Shown here in pieces: positions 55,253 through 63,922 of a stretch of 64,000 nucleotides of DNA; position 1 is the first letter of the stretch; the number at the start of each line of letters is the position of its first letter. The notes below the pieces were generated by a model. The model had not been told where the DNA came from, made no database searches, and saw only the letters and a list, made by a program, of their open reading frames with translations. The stretch covers positions 682,001 through 746,000 of the forward strand of contig NZ_POUT01000001.1 of the NCBI RefSeq assembly GCF_002890915.1, written 5' to 3'. The position numbers and the translations under genes are program-made. This DNA is from Stutzerimonas stutzeri (lineage in GTDB: Bacteria; Pseudomonadota; Gammaproteobacteria; Pseudomonadales; Pseudomonadaceae).

Positions 55253-55255
55253 CAG
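55229..55255. other. Right attachment junction (attR) of the integrated element
   Basis: ATGGAACCT (55229-55237), 15 nt, then CAG (55253-55255) at the return to host sequence CCGTGCTCGC. Joined to the left end this makes a dyad with AGGTTCCAT on the far side of CAG. Confidence 0.8.
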
Positions 55256-55485
55256 CCGTGCTCGCAGCCGCGATAGGGATTGACCGAACGATCGAAGCCG
55301 ACGTCCGGCGACTGGTTGCGGGTGATCACCGTCTTCGCCGTCTCGCGGCGCACCTCGGTGGCGCGGGTCGGCGGCACGTCCTGCTGCCAGCCGTCGTCGT
55401 AGGCTTCGCTGCGCGTCGGCGCGAAGCGGTTGTCGGGGTTGATCGCGGTGCCGCGGCCGCGGGGCGTCGAGCGAAGGTGGGTCAT
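55256..55485 (-). pseudogene. PA0069-like radical-SAM gene, 5' fragment (split by element)
   Basis: Starts at ATG 55485 (MTHLRSTPRGRGTAINPDNRF) and runs through DRSVNPYRGCEHG to the junction, stopping just before the second cysteine of the CxxxCxxC cluster. In the integrated state translation continues 12 residues into the element (WVCSAIGSILN) and stops, giving an 88-aa product with one of the three cysteines in place. The joined protein would read CEHGCIYC. A LexA box lies just upstream (55503-55518). Confidence 0.9.
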
Positions 55486-55502
55486 CTCAGGCTCATCGAA
55501 TA

Positions 55503-55518
55503 CTGTTTATATATACAG
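55503..55518 (-). promoter_or_regulatory. LexA (SOS) box of the split radical-SAM gene
   Basis: CTGTTTATATATACAG is a perfect CTGT-N8-ACAG LexA site, 18 bp upstream of ATG 55485, with an AT-rich centre that overlaps a likely -10. I recall PA0069 of P. aeruginosa as a member of the LexA regulon, which would agree. The remaining gap to 55806 shows nothing else I can name. Confidence 0.85.
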
Positions 55519-55806
55519 TAATCGGCTTGCAACATCGACGCCAGACATCCCGATCGACGGTACGGACGACCATCCGTCGCCTGGCCGGGGAACATTTGCG
55601 CGCTGCCTCGGACAAAAAGGTCTGATCGGGTCGAGCCGGGCACCTAGCCGCCTGGCGATTCCCACCACGGAGCCCGCCGAAAATCGAAACAGGGAAGGCC
55701 GCACGCCGTCAGGGCGCCCGGCCCGGCAGTACCGGCAATGCGACGCCGTCGGGCGTGCACTCCAGACTTTCCAACCCGCTGCCGTCATATGTCAGGAGCA
55801 GAGCCC

Positions 55807-56877
55807 ATGCACACCACCGGTTCCTTCCATACGCGGGAGAATAATTTCGACTTCCTGCGCTTCTTCGCTGCCGCGCTGGTGCTGTTCGCCCACAGCTACC
55901 CGCTGGTCGGGCGCCGCGAGGACGAGCCGCTGACCGTGCTCACCGGCTACGAGAAGGGTGGCTCGATCGCCGTCGGCATCTTCTTCGTCATGAGCGGCTA
56001 CCTGATCGCCTCGTCCTGGCTGGCCAGCAGCAGCCCGAAGAGCTTCCTGCTCAAGCGCGCACTGCGCATCTTCCCGGCGCTGATCGTCGCGGTGCTGCTC
56101 TCGGCATTCGTCATCGGGCCGCTGGTCACGCAATTCGATCTCGCACGCTACCTGGCGGCCGACGGCACCTGGACCTACCTGCAGAACATCCTGCTGGTGA
56201 CGCGTTACGAGCTGCCCGGCGTATTCACCGGCAACGTCTACCCCGACGTGGTCAACGGCTCGCTGTGGACGCTGCCGCTGGAAGTGCTGATGTACATCGG
56301 CGTGATGATCCTGGGGCTGACCGGCTTTCTCAGGCGCCGGCTGATCTTCCTGCCCATCGCCGTGCTGGCGCTCGGGCACTTCTGGCTGCTCGGCAAGCTC
56401 GGCATCGAGTCCTATTTCATCAAGAACATCTGCAAGCTCGGCCTGCTCTACTACAGCGGCTCGGCGCTGTTCCTCTACCGCGACGCCATCCCCTGGCGCG
56501 GCTGGATCGCGGCGCTGCTGTTCGCCGCGCTGGTGGCGACCTTCCGCACCGACATCGGCCCGCTGGTGTACTTCGTCGCGCTGCCGTACCTGGTGCTCTA
56601 TCTGGCCTATGCGCCGCTGCCCTGGGCATCGCGCTTCGGCAAGTACGGTGATTTCTCCTACGGCCTGTACATCTACGCTTTCCCCTTCCAGCAGCTCACC
56701 GTCTACCTGTTCGGCCCGCAGGTCGGCGTGCTCGGCCTGACGCTGATCGCCTTCGTGCCGACGCTGACCCTCGCCGCGCTGTCCTGGCACCTGATCGAGG
56801 CGCCGGCGATGAAGCTCAAGCGGCTGTTCGCCTCCGCGCCGCGGCCGGGGCGGGCGACGCCGAAGGTGGAAGGCTGA
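55807..56877 (+). CDS. Acyltransferase 3 family membrane protein
   Basis: 356 aa from ATG 55807, with AGGAG upstream; an in-frame ATG at 55789 is possible. About ten membrane helices. N-terminal ENNFDFLRFFAAALVLFAHSYPL has the conserved family His, FFVMSGYLIASSWL and LKRALRIFPAL the typical R-x10-H style region, and WTLPLEVLMYIGVMIL a later motif. Such proteins O-acetylate or O-acylate sugars of LPS, exopolysaccharide or Nod factors. The substrate is unknown and no polysaccharide cluster is adjacent. Confidence 0.88.
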   Translation: MHTTGSFHTRENNFDFLRFFAAALVLFAHSYPLVGRREDEPLTVLTGYEKGGSIAVGIFFVMSGYLIASSWLASSSPKSFLLKRALRIFPALIVAVLLSAFVIGPLVTQFDLARYLAADGTWTYLQNILLVTRYELPGVFTGNVYPDVVNGSLWTLPLEVLMYIGVMILGLTGFLRRRLIFLPIAVLALGHFWLLGKLGIESYFIKNICKLGLLYYSGSALFLYRDAIPWRGWIAALLFAALVATFRTDIGPLVYFVALPYLVLYLAYAPLPWASRFGKYGDFSYGLYIYAFPFQQLTVYLFGPQVGVLGLTLIAFVPTLTLAALSWHLIEAPAMKLKRLFASAPRPGRATPKVEG

Positions 56878-56912
56878 AAGGCCGATTGGCCCAAGTAGCC
56901 AGAAGCTTAAAA

Positions 56913-56992
56913 GCATCGCCCCGAGGGCGGGCCTCCCACAAAAGCGGTATGTGCACACCGAACCTGTGGGAGGCGCGACCTCGCGGCGATGC
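56913..56992. repeat. Extragenic inverted repeat (GCATCGCC family)
   Basis: GCATCGCC (56913-56920) and GGCGATGC (56985-56992) are the ends, with GCCTCCCACA pairing with TGTGGGAGGC inside. Member of the family seen at 40381-40540. Confidence 0.85.
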
Positions 56993-57104
56993 AGGCCGCA
57001 GGCCTGCCCAATTCTCGACGGCAAGCGCCTTCAACCGAGGCGGCGGACCTGCAGATTCCGGTAGCCGGCCGCCGGGTCGCCACAGGTCAGGTGAAGCATG
57101 GCGG

Positions 57105-57386
57105 TTATTCGGGTTTCTTCTTCAGCTTGGGATTGGGGAAGAACTGCACCGACTGCACCTGCGGGTTGGCCGGCTTGGGTTGTGCCTTGTTGACCCGCGT
57201 GCCGAGTTCGGTCGGCACCGACTGGCCCTGGGCGTTGAGTATGTCGGCATAGCCGCAGACCACGCATTCGCGGTGCGGCACGCCGTCGACGTCCCACATC
57301 TTGATGCAGTCGCTGGCGCCGCACGCCGGGCACACGGCCCCGGCGATGAAGCGCTTGGTGGTGACTCGGGATACTTCGTCGTTCAT
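57105..57386 (-). CDS. yheV: YheV-type zinc-ribbon protein
   Basis: 93 aa from ATG 57386 (MNDEVSRVTTKRFIAGAVCPACG). Two Cys pairs (CPACGASDC, ECVVCGY) form a zinc ribbon, followed by a Lys/Pro-rich tail. It overlaps the prlC stop by 4 bp, the same order as in enterobacteria. Function unknown. Confidence 0.88.
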   Translation of the reverse strand: MNDEVSRVTTKRFIAGAVCPACGASDCIKMWDVDGVPHRECVVCGYADILNAQGQSVPTELGTRVNKAQPKPANPQVQSVQFFPNPKLKKKPE

Positions 57387-59434
57387 GCCGCGGCCTCCGC
57401 TACCAGCCCGAGGTGGCGCAGCAGGGCGTCGATGGACGGCTCGCGGCCTCGGAAATCGACGAACAGTACCATCGGTTCCTGCGAGCCGCCACGCGCCAGG
57501 ATGGCCTCGCGGAAGGCGCGGCCGGTCTCGGAATTGAACACCCCTTCCTCCTCGAAGCGCGAGAAGGCATCGGACGACAGCACCTCGGCCCATTTGTAGC
57601 TGTAGTAACCGGCTGCGTAACCGCCGGCGAAGATGTGCGCGAAGCTGTTGGGGAAGCGGTTGTAGGCCGGCGGACGCATCACCGAGACCTCGTCGCGGAT
57701 GTGTTCGAGCACCTCGAGCACGCTGCGACCGTCGCCGTGGGTGGCGTGCAGTTCGAAGTCGAACAGGGAGAACTCCAGTTGGCGCGCCATCATCATGCCG
57801 GACTGGAAGTTCTTCGCCGCCAGCATCATGTCCAGCTTGTCCTGCGGCAGGCGTTCGCCGGTCTGGTAGTGGCCGGAGATCAGCGCCAGGCCCTCGGGGT
57901 CCCAGCACCAGTTCTCCATGAACTGGCTGGGCAGCTCCACCGCATCCCAGGCCACGCCGTTGATGCCCGAGGCGCCGGCGTGCTCGACCTGGGTCAGCAG
58001 GTGGTGCAGGCCGTGGCCGAATTCGTGGAACAGCGTGGTGACCTCGTCATGGGTCAACAGCGCCGGGCGCTCGCCCACCGGCGGGGTGAAGTTGCAGACC
58101 AGGTTGGCCACCGGCGTCTGCAGCGTGCCGGCGGCGGTGCGGCGCTTGTCGCGGGCGCCGTCCATCCAGGCGCCGCCGCGCTTGTTCGGCCGCGCGTAGA
58201 GGTCGAAGAAGAAGCGCCCGACATGCTCGCCGTGCTCGGTGATCTCGAACAGGCGCACATCCGGATGCCAGCCGTCGAAGCCTTCCAGCTCGTGGATCTC
58301 GATGCCGTACAGGCGCTGGACGATGCTGAACAGCCCGGAGAGCACCTTGTCGATGGGGAAGTAGGCGCGCAGCTCCTCCTGGTTGAGGCTGTAGCGCTGC
58401 TGGCGCAGCTTCTCGGCGTAGTAGCCGAGGTCCCAGCTCTGCAGGTCGGTCAGGCCCTGTTCGGCGGCGAAGGCGCGCAGCTCGGCCAGGTCGCGCTCGG
58501 CGAACGGCTTGCTGCGCAGCGCCAGGTCGCGCAGGAAGTTCAGCACCTGCTCGGTGGACTCGGCCATCTTGGTCGCCAGCGACAGCTCGGCGAAGTTGCC
58601 GTAGCCCAGCAGGCCGGCCAGCTCGTGGCGCAGTTCGAGGATTTCTTCCATCACCGGGCCGTTGTCGAACTGGCCGGCGTTCGGTCCCTGGTCCGAGGCG
58701 CGGGTGGAATAGGCGGCATAGACCTCCTCGCGCAGCGCGCGGTCGTCGGCGTAGGTCATGACCGCGTAGTAGCTGGGGAATTCCAGGGTGATCAGCCAGC
58801 CGCCGAGGCCCTTGGCCTTGGCCGCCTCGGCCATCTGCGCCCTGGCCGAATCGGTGATCCCGGCCAGCAGGCTCTCGTCGGTGATGTGCCGGGTCCAGGC
58901 CTGGGTGGCGTCCAGCAGCTGGTTGGAGAACTTGCTGCCCAGCTCGGCGAGCTTCATCTGGATGGCGCCGAAGCGCTGCTGCTCGACCGGCGGCAGGTCG
59001 ATACCGGACAGGCGGAAGTCGCGCAGCGCATGTTCGAGGATGGTCTGCTGCGCCACCTCGAAACCGGCCGCCTGCGGGCTTTCGGCCAGCGCCTGGTAGG
59101 CCTCGAACAGCGCACGGTTCTGACCCAGCTCGGTCCAGTAGGCCGACAGCTTGGGCAGGCAGGCCTCGTAGGCGCTGCGCAGTTCCGGGCTGTTGCACAC
59201 CGAGTTGAGGTGGCCAACCGGGCTCCAGGCACGGCCGAGGCGCTCGTTCAGCTCGTCCAGGCCGACCACCAGGGTCTGCCAGTCGAGGCTTTCGGCCGGG
59301 CGGCTGAGCAGTTCGGCAATGGCCACGCGGTTGTCGCCGAGAATGCTGTCGATGGCCGGCTCGACGTGTTCCGGACGGATCGCGGTATAGGGCGGCAGGT
59401 CGAATTCTTGCAGCAGGGGGTTGTTCGCGCTCAC
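57383..59434 (-). CDS. prlC: Oligopeptidase A (M3 family zinc metallopeptidase)
   Basis: 683 aa. The zinc site HEFGHGLHH is in TLFHEFGHGLHHLLTQ, with the third ligand Glu in NWCWDPEG-adjacent sequence (FMENWCWDPEGLALIS). The N-terminal helical half (NNPLLQEFDLPPYTAIRPEHVEPAI) is typical. A cytosolic enzyme that degrades signal peptides and other short peptides. Overlaps yheV. Confidence 0.96.
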   Translation of the reverse strand: MSANNPLLQEFDLPPYTAIRPEHVEPAIDSILGDNRVAIAELLSRPAESLDWQTLVVGLDELNERLGRAWSPVGHLNSVCNSPELRSAYEACLPKLSAYWTELGQNRALFEAYQALAESPQAAGFEVAQQTILEHALRDFRLSGIDLPPVEQQRFGAIQMKLAELGSKFSNQLLDATQAWTRHITDESLLAGITDSARAQMAEAAKAKGLGGWLITLEFPSYYAVMTYADDRALREEVYAAYSTRASDQGPNAGQFDNGPVMEEILELRHELAGLLGYGNFAELSLATKMAESTEQVLNFLRDLALRSKPFAERDLAELRAFAAEQGLTDLQSWDLGYYAEKLRQQRYSLNQEELRAYFPIDKVLSGLFSIVQRLYGIEIHELEGFDGWHPDVRLFEITEHGEHVGRFFFDLYARPNKRGGAWMDGARDKRRTAAGTLQTPVANLVCNFTPPVGERPALLTHDEVTTLFHEFGHGLHHLLTQVEHAGASGINGVAWDAVELPSQFMENWCWDPEGLALISGHYQTGERLPQDKLDMMLAAKNFQSGMMMARQLEFSLFDFELHATHGDGRSVLEVLEHIRDEVSVMRPPAYNRFPNSFAHIFAGGYAAGYYSYKWAEVLSSDAFSRFEEEGVFNSETGRAFREAILARGGSQEPMVLFVDFRGREPSIDALLRHLGLVAEAAA

Positions 59435-59565
59435 GGTGCACCTTGTGACGAAGAGGGTTGAAACTCAGACCACGGCGGCCGGACGATGCTCCGGCCAATC
59501 TGTAGCGGCATTGGCGACCATCTTAATTACAATCGACCCTTCCCGCAGCCAAAGAGGTTTCTATC

Positions 59566-60117
59566 GTGGCGATTCGCAGCTACCACAACTCCACTCCCTT
59601 GCTGGGCGAGCGCGCGTTCGTCGACGACTCCGCCGTGGTCATCGGCGATGTGGAAATCGGCACGGACAGCTCGGTCTGGCCGCTGACGGTGATCCGCGGC
59701 GACATGCACCGCATCCGCATCGGCGCGCGCTCGAGCATCCAGGACGGCAGCGTGCTGCACATCACCCACGCCGGCCCGTACAACCCGGACGGCTTCCCGC
59801 TGACCATCGGCGACGAGGTCACCGTCGGCCACAAGGTCACCCTGCACGGTTGCACCCTGGGCAACCGCATCCTGGTGGGCATGGGCTCGATCGTGATGGA
59901 CGGCGTGGTGGTCGAGGACGAGGTGATCATCGGCGCCGGCAGCCTGGTGCCGCCGGGCAAGACCCTGGAATCGGGCTACCTCTACGTCGGTAGCCCGGTG
60001 AAACAGGCCCGGCCGCTGACCGACAAGGAGCGCAGCTTCTTCAGCTACACCGCCGGCAACTACGTGAAGCTGAAGAACCTGCACCTGGCCGAGGGCACGG
60101 GTACGCCTTCGGCCTGA
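59566..60117 (+). CDS. Gamma-class carbonic anhydrase-like protein (YrdA/PaaY type)
   Basis: 183 aa from GTG 59566. A left-handed beta-helix of hexapeptide repeats carries metal-binding His candidates in VLHITHAGPYN, VGHKVTLHGC. Divergent from prlC with about 130 bp between starts. Family members are trimeric zinc proteins; some are active carbonic anhydrases, others are not. Confidence 0.92.
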   Translation: MAIRSYHNSTPLLGERAFVDDSAVVIGDVEIGTDSSVWPLTVIRGDMHRIRIGARSSIQDGSVLHITHAGPYNPDGFPLTIGDEVTVGHKVTLHGCTLGNRILVGMGSIVMDGVVVEDEVIIGAGSLVPPGKTLESGYLYVGSPVKQARPLTDKERSFFSYTAGNYVKLKNLHLAEGTGTPSA

Positions 60118-60131
60118 ATAGGAGGCAACCC

Positions 60132-60163
60132 GTAGGGTGGAAAACTGCAAAGCATTTTCCACC
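60132..60163. repeat. Second copy of the GTAGGGTGGAAAAC hairpin repeat
   Basis: GTAGGGTGGAAAACTGCAAA then GCATTTTCCACC, nearly the same as 50061-50095, with the loop changed. Confidence 0.75.
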
Positions 60164-60258
60164 GCCGATACCGCCTGACAGAACAACGGCGGATAAGCTT
60201 CGCGTTATTCGCCCTGCATGGCTAACCTGCCATCACACAGGACGAAAGGAGCGCGTCG

Positions 60259-61242
60259 ATGCGTGCCATGTTGCTGGAACAGCCCGGTCAACCCTTGCAG
60301 ATGCGCGAACTGCCCGACCCGCAACCCGGCCCGGGCGAGCTGCGTGTGCGGGTGCTGGCCTGCGGCGTATGCCGCACCGATTTGCACGTGGTCGACGGCG
60401 AGTTGCCAGCGGCACCGCTGCCGATCATTCCCGGTCACGAGATCGTCGGTCGCGTCGATGCGCTGGGCGAGGGGGTGAGCGGCTTCGAGCTGGGCCAGCG
60501 GGTGGGCATTCCTTGGCTCGGGCATACCTGCGGGGTGTGCAGCTACTGCCAGCACGCCGAGGAGAACCTCTGCGACGCGCCGCAATTCACCGGCTACACA
60601 CGGCCCGGCGGCTATGCCGAACGGGTGGTCGCCGATGCGCGTTTCGCCTTCGCCCTGGGCGAGGAGGGTGACGACGTGGCCTTGGCACCGCTGCTCTGCG
60701 CCGGGCTGATCGGCTGGCGTTCGCTGGTCAAGGCCGGCACCGGCAAGCGGCTGGGGCTCTACGGCTTCGGCGCCGCGGCGCATATCGTCATGCAGGTGGC
60801 GCGCTGGCAGGGGCGCGACGTCTACGCCTTCAGCCGTCCCGGCGACGTTGCCGCGCAGGACTTCGCCCGCTCGCTGGGCGCGACCTGGGCCGGCGATTCG
60901 ACGCAGCCACCGCCGGTGCCGCTGGATGCGGCGATCATCTACGCGCCGGCCGGCGAGCTGGTGCCGGCGGCCCTGCGTGCGGTGCGCAAGGGCGGCCGGG
61001 TGGTCTGCGCCGGCATCCACATGAGCGACATCCCGAGCTTTCCCTACGACATCCTCTGGCAGGAGCGCGAAGTGGTCTCGGTGGCCAACCTGACGCGCCA
61101 GGATGGCCTGGATTTCTTCCCGATCGCGGCGAAGGTCGGTATTCGTACCGAGACCCATGTCTACCCGTTGCAGCAGGCCAACCGGGCGCTGGACGACCTG
61201 CGCCACGGACGCTTCCAGGGTGCCGCGGTGCTGGTGCCGTGA
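60259..61242 (+). CDS. Zinc-dependent alcohol dehydrogenase family protein
   Basis: 327 aa, behind GAAAGGAGC. Medium-chain dehydrogenase/reductase: catalytic zinc ligands Cys in CGVCRTDLH and His in GHEIVGRV, structural zinc loop [15 protein letters not shown], and a nucleotide-binding fold starting [10 protein letters not shown] (a variant of GxGxxG). It resembles AdhA-type enzymes. Substrate not predicted. Confidence 0.9.
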   Translation: MRAMLLEQPGQPLQMRELPDPQPGPGELRVRVLACGVCRTDLHVVDGELPAAPLPIIPGHEIVGRVDALGEGVSGFELGQRVGIPWLGHTCGVCSYCQHAEENLCDAPQFTGYTRPGGYAERVVADARFAFALGEEGDDVALAPLLCAGLIGWRSLVKAGTGKRLGLYGFGAAAHIVMQVARWQGRDVYAFSRPGDVAAQDFARSLGATWAGDSTQPPPVPLDAAIIYAPAGELVPAALRAVRKGGRVVCAGIHMSDIPSFPYDILWQEREVVSVANLTRQDGLDFFPIAAKVGIRTETHVYPLQQANRALDDLRHGRFQGAAVLVP

Positions 61243-61246
61243 AAAA

Positions 61247-61275
61247 CCGAAACCCCGCACGGGGCGGGGTTTCGA
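61247..61275. terminator. Convergent terminator between adh and metQ
   Basis: CGAAACCCCGC pairs with GCGGGGTTTCG (about 61252-61274). The A5 run before it becomes a U tract on the minus strand, so it best serves metQ; it may act in both directions for the alcohol dehydrogenase. Confidence 0.75.
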
Positions 61276-61293
61276 GTAGGCTGGCTGGGGCCG

Positions 61294-61390
61294 CGTAGAT
61301 TGGGTTGAGCGAAGTCCAACGGCCGATGCCTCAGGCAACACCTCGGCGCGAGTTGGGCTTCGGCGCTGCGCGCCTCAACCGTAACCTACG
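61294..61390. repeat. GTAGGTTGGGTTGAG-family inverted repeat, diverged copy
   Basis: GTAGATTGGGTTGAGCG (from 61295) pairs imperfectly with CGCCTCAACCGTAACCTAC (61371-61389). Same family as 1898-2030, with mismatches in both arms. Confidence 0.8.
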
Positions 61391-61405
61391 GTACGCCCCC
61401 GACGG

Positions 61406-62179
61406 TCAGAATGCCGGGACCACGGCGCCCTGGTACTTCTCTTCGATGAACTGGCGCACTTCTTCGCTGTGCAGGGCAGCGGCCAGTTTCTGCATGGCGT
61501 CGCTGTCCTTGTTATCCGGACGGGCGACCAGGATGTTGACGTAGGGCGAGTCGCTGCCTTCGATCACCAGCGCGTCCTGGGTCGGGTTGAGCTTGGCCTC
61601 CAGCGCGTAGTTGGTGTTGATCAGCGCCAGGTCGACCTGGGTCAGCACGCGCGGCAGGGTGGCCGCCTCGAGTTCACGGATCTTGATGCGCTTGGGATTC
61701 TCGGCGATGTCCTTCGGCGTGGCGGTGATGCCGGCGCCTTCCTTGAGGCCGATCACGCCGGCCTTGTCCAGCAGCAGCAGGGCGCGGCCGCCGTTGGTGG
61801 CGTCGTTGGGGATGACCACGGTGGCGCCGTTGGGCAGCTCGTCCAGCGACTTGACCTTGCTCGAGTAGGCGCCGAAGGGTTCGATGTGCACGCCGGCGAC
61901 GCTGACCAGCTCGGTGCCCTTGCCCTTGTTGAACTCGTCCAGGTACGGCTGGTGCTGGAAGAAGTTGGCGTCCAGGCGCTTCTCGGCGACCTGGATGTTC
62001 GGCTGCACGTAGTCGGTGAAGACCTTGACGTTCAGCGTCACGCCCTGCTCGGCCAGTTGCGGCTTGACGAACTCCAGCAGCTCGGCATGCGGCACGGCGG
62101 TGGCGGCGACGGTCAGGGTTTCGGCGGCCTGGGCGGAAAACGCCGCGACGGTGGCCAGGGCGGCAATCAGTTTCTTCAT
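61406..62179 (-). CDS. metQ: Methionine ABC transporter substrate-binding lipoprotein-like protein (NlpA family)
   Basis: 257 aa. Signal peptide MKKLIAALATVAAFSAQA; no lipobox cysteine is visible, so probably a soluble periplasmic binding protein. KVFTDYVQPNIQVAEKRLDANFFQHQPYLDEF, PNDATNGGRALLLL and TQVDLALINTNYALEA are NlpA/MetQ motifs. Delivers D/L-methionine to MetNI. Separated from metI by 58 bp. Confidence 0.93.
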   Translation of the reverse strand: MKKLIAALATVAAFSAQAAETLTVAATAVPHAELLEFVKPQLAEQGVTLNVKVFTDYVQPNIQVAEKRLDANFFQHQPYLDEFNKGKGTELVSVAGVHIEPFGAYSSKVKSLDELPNGATVVIPNDATNGGRALLLLDKAGVIGLKEGAGITATPKDIAENPKRIKIRELEAATLPRVLTQVDLALINTNYALEAKLNPTQDALVIEGSDSPYVNILVARPDNKDSDAMQKLAAALHSEEVRQFIEEKYQGAVVPAF

Positions 62180-62237
62180 CGTTCGGTTCCTTCGTAGGTA
62201 GATCGGGGTGCGAAGGTTCGCTCGCCCTGGTTGCGGT

Positions 62238-62915
62238 TCATTTGCGTGAAAAGTGGGTCACCAGCCGGTCGCCGAGGCTCTGCAGCAGTTGCACCAGCAC
62301 CAGCAGCAGGACCACGGTGACCACCATGACGTCGGTCTGGAAGCGCTGGTAGCCGAAGCGGATGGCCAGGTCGCCAAGGCCGCCGGCACCCACCACACCG
62401 GCCATCGCGGTGTAGGACACCAGGGTGATGGCGGTGACGGTGATGGCGGCGATGATGCCTGGGCGCGCCTCGGGCAGCAATGCGCTGAAGATGATCTGCC
62501 GGGTCGTCGCGCCCATCGCCTGGGTCGCCTCGATGATGCCGCGGTCGACCTCGCGCAATGCGGTCTCCACCAGCCGCGCGAAGAACGGCGCGGCGCCCAC
62601 CACCAGCGGCGGAATCGCCCCGGCGACGCCCAGCGAGGTGCCGGTCAGCAGCACGGTGAAGGGAATCATCACGATCAAGAGGATGATGAACGGCAGCGAG
62701 CGCAGCACGTTGACGATGAACGACAGCAGCGCGTAGAGCGGGCCGTTCTCGAACAGCTGGCGCGGGCCGCTGAGGAACAGCAGCACGCCCAGCGGCAGGC
62801 CGAGCAGGATGGTGAACAGCAGCGAGCCGCCGAGCATCAGCAGGGTGTCCAGCGTCGCCAGCCAGATCTCGTACCAATCCACATTGGTGAACAAGGAGCC
62901 GAACAGAGCTTCCAT
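62238..62915 (-). CDS. metI: Methionine ABC transporter permease
   Basis: 225 aa, five to six membrane helices, with the ATPase-contact EAA loop ETALREVDRGIIEATQAMGA. Start and metN stop share one base, so translation is coupled. Confidence 0.94.
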   Translation of the reverse strand: MEALFGSLFTNVDWYEIWLATLDTLLMLGGSLLFTILLGLPLGVLLFLSGPRQLFENGPLYALLSFIVNVLRSLPFIILLIVMIPFTVLLTGTSLGVAGAIPPLVVGAAPFFARLVETALREVDRGIIEATQAMGATTRQIIFSALLPEARPGIIAAITVTAITLVSYTAMAGVVGAGGLGDLAIRFGYQRFQTDVMVVTVVLLLVLVQLLQSLGDRLVTHFSRK

Positions 62916-63922
62916 CAGCGCAGCACCTCCACGTGCACGTCGGCGGCATCCAGGCGCCCCAGCGCCGCGGCCATGTCACCGCCGACCAGCGCCAGGGTCA
63001 GCTGGCCGTAGGGGGTGTCCTTGATGCGGTCGATACGTCCGGACAGGATGCTGTAGTCGACCCCGGTTTCGCGGGCGACGGTGCCCAGCAGCGGCTTGTA
63101 GGTGGCGTCGCCCTGGAAGGTCAGGCGCAGGATGCGGCCCGGCACGTGGGCGAAGTCGTCGTGCATGTCGCCCTCGTCCACCGCCTCGTCTTCCAGCACG
63201 AAACGCTGGGTGGTCGGGTGCTGGGGATGCAGGAACACCTCGGTCACCGGCCCCTGCTCGACGATCACGCCGTCGTCCATCACCGCCACGCGGTCGCAGA
63301 CGCGGCGGATCACGTCCATTTCGTGGGTGATCAGCACGATGGTCAGTTGCAGCTCGCGGTTGATCTCGGCCAGTAGCTGCAGCACCTGCGCGGTAGTCTG
63401 CGGGTCGAGGGCGCTGGTGGCCTCGTCGCAGAGCAGGATGTCCGGCTCGGTGGCCAGCGCACGGGCGATGCCGACGCGCTGTTTCTGCCCGCCGGAGAGC
63501 TGTGCCGGGTACTTGCGTGCGTGCTCGCGCAAGCCGACGCGCTCGAGCAGGGCGGCGACGCGGGCGTCGATCTCGGCCCGCGAGTAGCTGCCGGCCAGGC
63601 GTAGCGGCATGGCGACGTTGTCGGCGACGGTCCTGGACATCAGCAGGTTGAAGTGCTGGAAGATCATCCCGACGCGCTGGCGAAAGCGCCGCAGGCCATC
63701 GGCATCCAGCGCGGTGACGTCCTCGCCGTTGACCAGGATGCGCCCGCCGGAGGGTTCCTCGAGGCGGTTGATCAGGCGCAGCAGGGTGCTCTTGCCGGCG
63801 CCGGAATGGCCGATCAGGCCGAACACCTCGCCAGAGGCGATCTGCAGTTCGGTCGGCTGCAGCGCGGCGACATCACGCCCCGCGACCCGGTAGGTTTTGT
63901 GGACTTGGTGAAATTCGATCAC
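62915..63922 (-). CDS. metN: Methionine ABC transporter ATPase
   Basis: 335 aa from GTG 63922 ([11 protein letters not shown]). Walker [13 protein letters not shown], signature [15 protein letters not shown], Walker [15 protein letters not shown], and a C-terminal NIL/C2 regulatory domain (about 260-335), which binds methionine in family members. First gene of the metNIQ operon. The remaining 78 bp to the window end hold only leader sequence. Confidence 0.95.
   Translation of the reverse strand: MIEFHQVHKTYRVAGRDVAALQPTELQIASGEVFGLIGHSGAGKSTLLRLINRLEEPSGGRILVNGEDVTALDADGLRRFRQRVGMIFQHFNLLMSRTVADNVAMPLRLAGSYSRAEIDARVAALLERVGLREHARKYPAQLSGGQKQRVGIARALATEPDILLCDEATSALDPQTTAQVLQLLAEINRELQLTIVLITHEMDVIRRVCDRVAVMDDGVIVEQGPVTEVFLHPQHPTTQRFVLEDEAVDEGDMHDDFAHVPGRILRLTFQGDATYKPLLGTVARETGVDYSILSGRIDRIKDTPYGQLTLALVGGDMAAALGRLDAADVHVEVLR

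Larger units (their letters stand above)
50959..55255 (+). mobile_element. Integrated 4.3 kb serine-recombinase element with relaxase-like gene (putative IME)
   Basis: An AT-rich block in GC-rich DNA, bounded by a 3-bp direct repeat CAG (50956-50958 and 55253-55255), splitting a radical-SAM gene. Contents in order: attL, large serine recombinase (51002-52573), terminator, dyad-rich region (52671-52756), MobV-like relaxase candidate (52810-54579), about 670 bp of non-coding DNA rich in inverted repeats, attR. There are no resistance, cargo or replication-protein genes and no tRNA target. The two-gene content suggests an element that is mobilised by a helper. Boundaries rest on restoration of the host reading frame and on symmetry of the joined ends. 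Confidence 0.88.
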
